From the NCBI GenBank assembly GCA_025449115.1, contig JAHLKC010000013.1, forward strand, positions 222,001 to 286,000: a stretch of 64,000 bases of DNA, in the 5' to 3' direction. Shown piece after piece: positions 57,283-64,000 of the stretch; the stretch's first letter is position 1, and every line of letters begins with the position of its first letter. A program made the translations under genes and the position numbers. The notes under the pieces were generated by a model, which worked only from the letters and a program-made list of their open reading frames with translations, did no database searches and was not told the origin of the DNA. This stretch comes from Chytridium lagenaria (Eukaryota; Chytridiomycota; Chytridiomycetes; Chytridiales; Chytridiaceae).

Positions 57283-60200
57283 TCACGCCACCGCCCCATA
57301 TAGAATCCTCATTGCGGCAGCTTGCTTTCCGAAAGTCATTTTGTCAGTGATTCCCGTATCCACAGTTTTGTTGAAAATTTTAAATGCCTCGATTGACTGA
57401 AATGATATCAATGATGTATCAGTTTGCTCCACCTTTTCTTTCTCCTTTTTTTTAGAAGGATCTTGCCGATGCCTTTGCATAGCATATGTTAAGCCTATGC
57501 ACTTGTTAGCTCTCAATACAATGAATATCTGTTTACCAAAATCCCTTGATATTGTTGTGTAATTGTAATCACGAAAAATTGCTTCAAACGGTAGAGACTC
57601 AAAATGCTCATCACTGCAGATTATGCAATGTCTTTCTACATTGACCTCCTCTTTTGCTGTTCCCTTTTTCTTCTCTGGCCTTTCAGCCGCTTTGGCGCTA
57701 TCTGGCTCTCCTTCAGGAATCGGTCCTAGAATTGACTTGAAGAATTCGGCAAGTTGTGTTATTGAAGTTGCTTGAGTTTCGTCAATCTCAAGCTGGTAAA
57801 GTTAGCGGTAATTAAAACAAAAAACCAACCTGTCCGGATTTTAACTCCAGTGCTGTAACGTTCTTTACGAGCCATTCATAATCTATAGGATGTATCGATG
57901 TTTTTATATCTAACTCTTCCGAATGAGCGCGATTCTTGGTGCCATCCGCAAATCGACTTATTGACCCTGTGTAGACGTGATTTCGATCTGATGACATGCA
58001 CAAAAGGATGACCCTGAAGCCTTTTGGTATGTCTTGCAGAATCTCTAATGAGGGGACAGGCAATAAACACTTTTGCCATGACGGAAGAGTTGACAGGTAC
58101 ATTGAGGTTCGAAATTTCTCAGATGGTAAATAATCCATCCCAGAATTTTCAGGGTCGCTAAAATATGAAATGGGCTTTGAAGCAAGGCCCAGTTGCTGTT
58201 TACATGTTGCCATCAGGTAGAGAGCGTTGCCGCAGCTTTGTAAAAGAGAGAGCGATAGTAATGATGCGGTGTCATTTAGTGGGAGGAGCCGGAAGAGCTC
58301 TTCGGAGCAGACGGGAATACTAGAGTAATCTTGTTGTTCAATTGATACGCGTACTGCTCCATTCAGGCACGACTCAGCTGCCTTGGCATCGAACAGCTTT
58401 GATTGCCGTCCAGCAGCGATGTTGTTTAACCCAAGCATTCGAAGTGCCCTAGCAAGAGACACCCCGGAAAGGGATGGAGACAGATTTTGCAAAAGCAATT
58501 TTATCTGCTCTCCAGCTGACGCAATGACAGTCTCCCAGCGTTGCAGTATTCTCGTAGTGTCTTCACTCCGGAAGAACTCCTCGATTTTTAAGGCAACAAC
58601 ATCTTCTTTTTTGTCCTTTTTTGTCGCGTGAACACTGATGCAATGCAGAAAAGTCTCGCATAACTCAAGGGTGACTGATCTTTTTAACGTCATGACTGAA
58701 AGTGGTTGGCGTTCAATGATGCTATCACAGTGATCTTTGGCGTCAAATAACAAATCTAACACTTGTATACACCATCGGTAATGCTCGATATCAGACTCAA
58801 AATACTTGCGTTCACGCATGTAGAGTGCTTGTCGCAAGCACAAATGCGCCGCCTCTTCTGGATTTCCTTTTTCGTTTAAAGCGGTCGTGATTTTTTCAAC
58901 TAGTGATATCATATGGATTCCGTTAGAAAACGACGTGTCTGATCTACGCAAAATTTCGTACTTCAAGTACAAGAGCCTTGTAGAAATTGCTCTTTTGTCG
59001 GTATCTTCCAGATGTTGGCTGACGACTGACATTAAAAGGCCAAATCATTGTCGCTCACAGCACACCTGACCCACGAAACGCATGTAAAAGTGGACTCCAG
59101 GATTGAGCTTAAAATGTCTACTGATGTGAGCGACCCCGATAATCCTTTAAATGAAGCAAATTTGATAAAATGGCGGTCAAAACACCAACAATGGTTTCCT
59201 CACTGCTTTCGCCCTTTTTCGAGTAAGGAAAGACTTGTAACAATGAAATCTTGGCTCGTTTAAATTCAAGACGGTAAATGTGATTTTTCGCCTTGAGCGC
59301 CATAATTGATGGCACAGTCAAGGAAAAACCGATATCTGAATCACAGTCGGATTCATTTGTCCACGGCCACGTGCATTTCTCCTCCCCTTGAACGTCGGAT
59401 TGCAAATGCTGGATGTACTTCTTTGATGACCGTTCGTTCACTCCAAGAACAGATAAAACGTTGGCCATAAGAAGATCACTGACGCATAGTAATGTGGGTC
59501 TATGCAAAGGATCTAGCATAGAATTTGCCACAAATTCAAGACATAGCAGAAGCGGTATGCAGTAAGTGTAAATCTTATGCTCTTGAAGCTTAAGAATGGC
59601 TTTCATTAGAGCGCTCACAAACATCCTGGTGTCACTAAGAATTCCCTTAGCGTGTTTGGCGGCATTCCCAGCATCGCTGAAAAAATTCAAGAATGCAGCA
59701 GGCCACTCAAACTGAAACCATTTTTCTGGAGTATTGGGATCGGGAAGCTCCATTTCTGATGACAAAGTTGACGTACCCTCCTTGCTCTTTTTCCCAGGCG
59801 GCGCTTGCTTGGCTTGAGATTCAGGATTATTCTGAAGAAAGCCGTCATACACACTTTTGACGTATTGCAATGCGTAGGAGTAAAATTCTATGTAGCATTC
59901 CACCCTCTGTTGAGATTTCGCCTCGAGTTCAGATTTTGCAAGGGCGAGGTAAGTCATTGACAGCAGCCTATCAGGGTCGGAAGGAGCAGAGAAGGCAGTT
60001 CCGATGACGTTATCTGCTTCACGGATGACGGCGCGAGCATCTTCTAATCTAATCTCTTCACGAGAAAGACAGCTTGAATAGATGATCAAGGTGTTTACGA
60101 GAGGGACTGCTGATTCTCCTTTGGCAGTAGAGGATTTTAGGGCCTCGATAAGCATGATGTAAGCTTCATTCTTTTTCTTCCACAAGGAGGCTTTCCTCGC

Positions 60201-63200
60201 AAGAAGTCGCCATCTGGAAATGGTTAGCCATAATTGGTGAAAAAGTTTACTTCTTACATATGAATTTGATATTTCAAATCTGCATCCTTTAAGAACGTCA
60301 ATGCAACCGTTTTTCCACTTTCACTTAATATCTGAAGTTTCCGTTTTGCGAGCATAGGATGCATCGACGGCGGCATTAAACGCAGAAGCTTTTCAATAGT
60401 CTGCAACGCCATCTGCCAGTTCGATGTCTCTGAGTATATATCAATGCAATAATAGTAAGTAAACACTACAAGTTTTTGCAGTGTTACGTCCGCGACTAGA
60501 GCTTCATGAAATTTGGGATTTTTGAAATAAGCCCCTGATAGCGTTTTCGTAATACTCTCAACCAGAGGCAATGTAATTGATCTGTCCCCAGTAAATATCT
60601 TATCCTGAAGCGTACTTTGACACATTTCAAGAGCTTGAATAAGCTCCGGAAGACAAAGATTCCCTGAACTTGCCAGTCTTATGCAGGAGCTGAATCGGTT
60701 TATAGCATCCAGCCGGATCGACACATCATTGTTGTAGTAAACTCCTGATCCGGCAAGGTTGATAATAGCTGACCCATGAAGCAGCTCCATTTCACAGACG
60801 AGATTCAAAGGAATATCTTTACTGCTTTCCTTTGATAGTGCCTTTATCGAGAAGTAAGCGAGTTGGTATTGCTGAACTTTTAAGGCGTATCTGATGATTC
60901 TTAACCATAGCCTTAAACTCAAATGTCGTGATAAAAGAGAATCGGCTTTTGAGAGATCGATAATGGCACTCTCAATATCCTCTTTTGATGTTTTTTTTGC
61001 TCCCCTCCAAACTCTCGACGATAACAAACAGTTTGATGATATTATCAGTTTCAGGGAGAGAATTGATGTTGATCAAAGCCTTCAACGACGTCCGTAAATC
61101 AAACAACGTGAGCTTTGCATCATAGTCTTTGCATCCACTTAAAATAGCGGAATTGCACACTTCCTCAGCGGTTTTTCAAAGGGTTGCTGATGCTTGATTC
61201 CTTATTTGATGATCCTTTCACTGCAGGAGGCTTAGCAGCTGGCGCCGGTTTTGCTTTCCCGAGATTACTTGTTTTATCTTCAGCGTTTGTGGAGGATGAA
61301 GAAACCTCGTGATGTTCTCTGAGGGTTTTTACGTAACCTGTTGCTATTTAGGAAAGAGGTTTGAAGCTTGTAAAGAGCTTTCAATTAATCCTTCGTAGGC
61401 CGTATGAAATGTGTCCAGCCACAATCCAAGGTTGGCTCTCACAAGACTTGGTTGCAAGGTTAAATAGAATGCCCATAAGTTTGACATCGCGACGGTCGAT
61501 ATAGCGACATCTTTCATTTTGCAGCCCAAATAAAAGGCCGTCAGAAGGTTCTCACAAATCAATCTATGTACTGTAATGATGCCTTCCGCCTCTGTTGCTT
61601 TTGCGTTCGACGACGTTATAAAGAAAATCAGAGACTCGGCTCTGGCATTGAGGGCTTCAGCTTGAAGTTTTGAAAGCGTAACAGATTCATCGGTATAATT
61701 CCACTGCTTGGAGAGGAGATAGCTACTTGAATCAAGCACCATTTTCCAAAACAAAGAGCACGTTTCCTCTGCACTACAGTTTTTTGCGGGGTTCGGGATT
61801 GGCGCATTATGTCAGATAGAGCGGCTTGTACTAGGCGTCGCGACTTTGCGGAAGATGCGTCAATGGAGTCAAAGTTGATTCTGTACGTGTTTTGGAGGAG
61901 TGCCGTCAAGTGGTAAGAGCCAGATGTGACGACGAGCTCGTGGTCCTAGACTTTGTTATTCTATTTTAGAAATTAAAACTCACGGGAACAATAATTTTTA
62001 GTGCCTTTTCAAGCATTTTATAAATAAGATTAGGCTCTGAGATGTACTTTGCTTGGTCGGCGAGAGACAGAGCTAAAAAAAAATCTAAGATCGCGTGCAA
62101 AGCCGTTCAAACCTTTTAAATCTGGTTTTAAGTTTCCATCGAAAGTATTCCCCTTGATCCATAAGCGATTTAAGAAAAGCTCAATTTCATTCGCCCGTTC
62201 CCCGTCATTCACATCTAAATACTTTAAGGCTTTTTCAGCATGCACGATGGCGAGTGAGAAAATATTCTGATTCTCATAACATAATGCCAGCTCTTGCTCA
62301 AATGATGATATCATCTTTTTGTCGATCCCGGGAACACGTTCTGTGGTTTCGCAGACTGTCTTCAAGATATCGCAACACAACGGTCGAGTAGCGTCATGCA
62401 GAAGATTCAAATCGTTCAAGGCTTTCCAACTTAACACACAACATCTATGTGTTAACCGAACATCACATAACACATCTCTCGCTTTCACCGTGAGTGTTTG
62501 AAGCAACGAGAGATATTTCCTAATCTCCCCTTTTTGCTGTTCAGATCCCTTGATTCTTTCAAGTTCAATTTGAAGAGCAACCAGGGTTCGGTCTGCACTC
62601 CCTGTAAACGGATATCGAGATATAATGCGTTCTGCTATGTCATATTGAAGATACTCAGCCGCTACACTCGCTATATCTATCAAATACGAGAAGCCCATCT
62701 CCCCAGCATATTTCGCTGTTATCTCCTGTTCTGCATCCACAAGAATTTTGCGAAGATTGGTCGAGTCGGGCTCATTGTTGGCGTACACCCTTACAAAGTG
62801 TTTAATTAACGGGTCATTCGCAAAAAGATCTTGGAGGTTTGAGGAGATGGTAAAAAGTTTTGATGATTTCATGATGGTGTAGAGTTTTGAGAGCTTGATA
62901 GCCCCCGCATGAGGGGATTGCATTTTTTGCAACAGTCCAAAGGCTTGCTGAAGTGATGATGTGGCTTTTTCGTCTGCAGTTTGCAGGAATTTGGCCCAAT
63001 CTTCTTCGGAGGGCCATGGAGTTATTCCGGTCAAATTCAATTGGGACAATCGAAGTTTTGAAGTACTCTCGGCGAGAATGCACGCAAGTTCGAAGGACAG
63101 CACAGGTGCTTGAATGGGTAGCTGCTTGAGCACAGCTATAGCACGTTCGACTGCTGGTAAGAAGAGTGGCCCGTATTTCGTCTGGAACGATACTCTCAGA

Positions 63201-63647
63201 ATCGCCCATAGGCTCTCCAGCCCATGCATGCATAACTCATGCAGACCCTTCTTGTGCGCTTCCTCAAATCCTCTGACTGCGAATGATACAGAATTGCGTA
63301 GAGTTCTGAAGTGTTCTGGATCGTCGAACCAGGAAAGATCTCGCTCCTTTTCGTATTTAAAGGGTGAGAATGATGTTATTTTGAGTGCTTCATTGTAGCA
63401 TGCGTCGATGTAGTCTTTAGGAGTAGCATTTTCATCTGCAAAGACCTCCTCGTCAATTGTTGTCCTTGTCATCTTTTGACAATTTCAGAATTTGTTGTAT
63501 GATGCCTTCAAACCTTGAAAAGTGGTCTGGTTGCAACAACGCTCTGTGATGCTTGATAGTGTAGATGATGATATTGTTTCGGAGCTTGTAGAGTATTTTT
63601 AATAAATTCAAGTATGCAGCGGCTGGGCATGGTTTATAGCCATCCAT
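57283..63647 (-). CDS. CFAP46: CFAP46-like flagellar central-apparatus protein
   Basis: A large helical-repeat protein of roughly 2,000 residues in at least seven exons (63647/63472-62030, 61940-61340, 61160-60254, 60185-59100, 59032-57812, 57790-57283). The N-terminal part has a segment LWAILRVSFQTKYGPLFLPA (about 63165-63225) resembling the matching region of CFAP46. The C-terminal end has ESLPFEAIF and TTISRDFGKQ (57540-57600), recalling the LPLEAL...SRDFSLQ end of CFAP46. CFAP46 is part of the C1d projection of the axonemal central pair. The assignment rests on pattern memory. A 64-residue frame 63647-63453 may be the true N-terminus, joined to MTRTTIDEEVF (63472) by a one-base shift. It is convergent with nibrin, about 40 bp apart. 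Confidence 0.62.
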
Positions 63648-63886
63648 TAGACAGCTAGCCAGTTAAGTCCGTGCAATGAACCCTACAACTATGCGCCGGA
63701 CTGGACTCGCTATGACACAAAACGCAATATACATTGAAATTGAACTCTGCATGCATTCGGAGAAATACAGTACGCTTGGACGGATCATCTCTTGCCTCAT
63801 CCCTTGTCTAATTGCACTTGGTTGATGTTTACTTGCGCGTTCAACCAAAAAAAAATTTTGAGACGTTGGAATCAAGTTTCCTGCAA
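63648..63886. promoter_or_regulatory. Divergent promoter region of CFAP46-like gene
   Basis: A 240-bp spacer between the CFAP46-like start and a plus-strand ATG at 63887. An A9 tract lies at 63848-63856. No specific motif was recognised. Confidence 0.4.
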
Positions 63887-64000
63887 TGGCCGCCGCCCTA
63901 ACCCAACAAAGTACTCTAACCGCGCCGCTCTTCCTCACAACTAAAACTCATTTCCAGCCATCACTCTATACGAGTCCCTCAAGAAGGACTTGGAATCCCC
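63887..64000 (+). CDS. Possible start of a further gene, cut by the window edge
   Basis: The frame from ATG 63887 (MAAALTQQSTLTAPLFLTTK) stays open to the window end, 38 codons. The Ala/Thr/Ser-rich start could be an organelle-targeting sequence. Too short to identify. Confidence 0.4.

Noticed and set aside
63663..63938. Minus-strand frame upstream of the CFAP46-like gene
   Set aside because: It overlaps the plus-strand ATG frame at 63887 and the presumed promoter, with no family resemblance.

Overview
The window is eukaryotic genomic DNA with short GT-AG introns. Four observations suggest a zoosporic, chytrid-like fungus: a flagellar central-apparatus protein of CFAP46 type, a Crinkler-type (CRN) effector remnant with a kinase domain, a nibrin (NBS1) gene of FHA-BRCT-BRCT layout, and Ty1/copia plus KDZ (Kyakuja-Dileera-Zisupton) transposons. 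An oomycete or another flagellated lineage is not excluded.

Positions 1-49,240 are almost entirely transposons. The core is a set of insertions inside insertions that can be resolved base by base from target-site duplications (TSDs). A dispersed non-coding repeat (R) was hit by a pogo-like element (8223-47893, TA TSD). Two different KDZ elements then entered the pogo transposase gene only 73 bp of host sequence apart: KDZ1 (9378-35489, TSD GGTGTAAG) and KDZ2 (35579-46329, TSD CCTACATC). Copia A1 (10995-16211, TSD CACAC) interrupts the KDZ1 transposase. Copia A2 (18208-33520, TSD CCGTA) interrupts the second KDZ1 gene. Copia A2 contains copia A3 (20009-24617, TSD CGTTT) and copia B (27399-32858, TSD TAGGC). 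A solo LTR of a third family (41352-41969, TSD ACTTT) lies in KDZ2, and a solo A-type LTR (47355-47755, TSD AATCT) lies in the pogo element. Positions 1-8222 hold older debris: R repeats, a hAT-like MITE with an 8-bp TSD, split or decayed LTRs, a mariner-like MITE and a Ty3/gypsy relic.

Positions 49,240-64,000 hold host genes: a broken CRN-kinase gene (minus) with an oppositely oriented CRN N-terminal fragment beside it, a P5A-type ATPase (SPF1/ATP13A1 family, minus), nibrin (plus, divergent from the ATPase), a CFAP46-like gene (minus, convergent with nibrin), and the possible start of another gene (plus) at the right edge.

Several otherwise well-preserved host genes show one-base frame breaks, so some frameshifts in the window may be assembly errors. 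The most unusual content is the pair of KDZ elements, each with its own terminal repeats, its own dense subterminal motif array and unknown accessory genes. No tRNA, rRNA or CRISPR array was recognised by eye.
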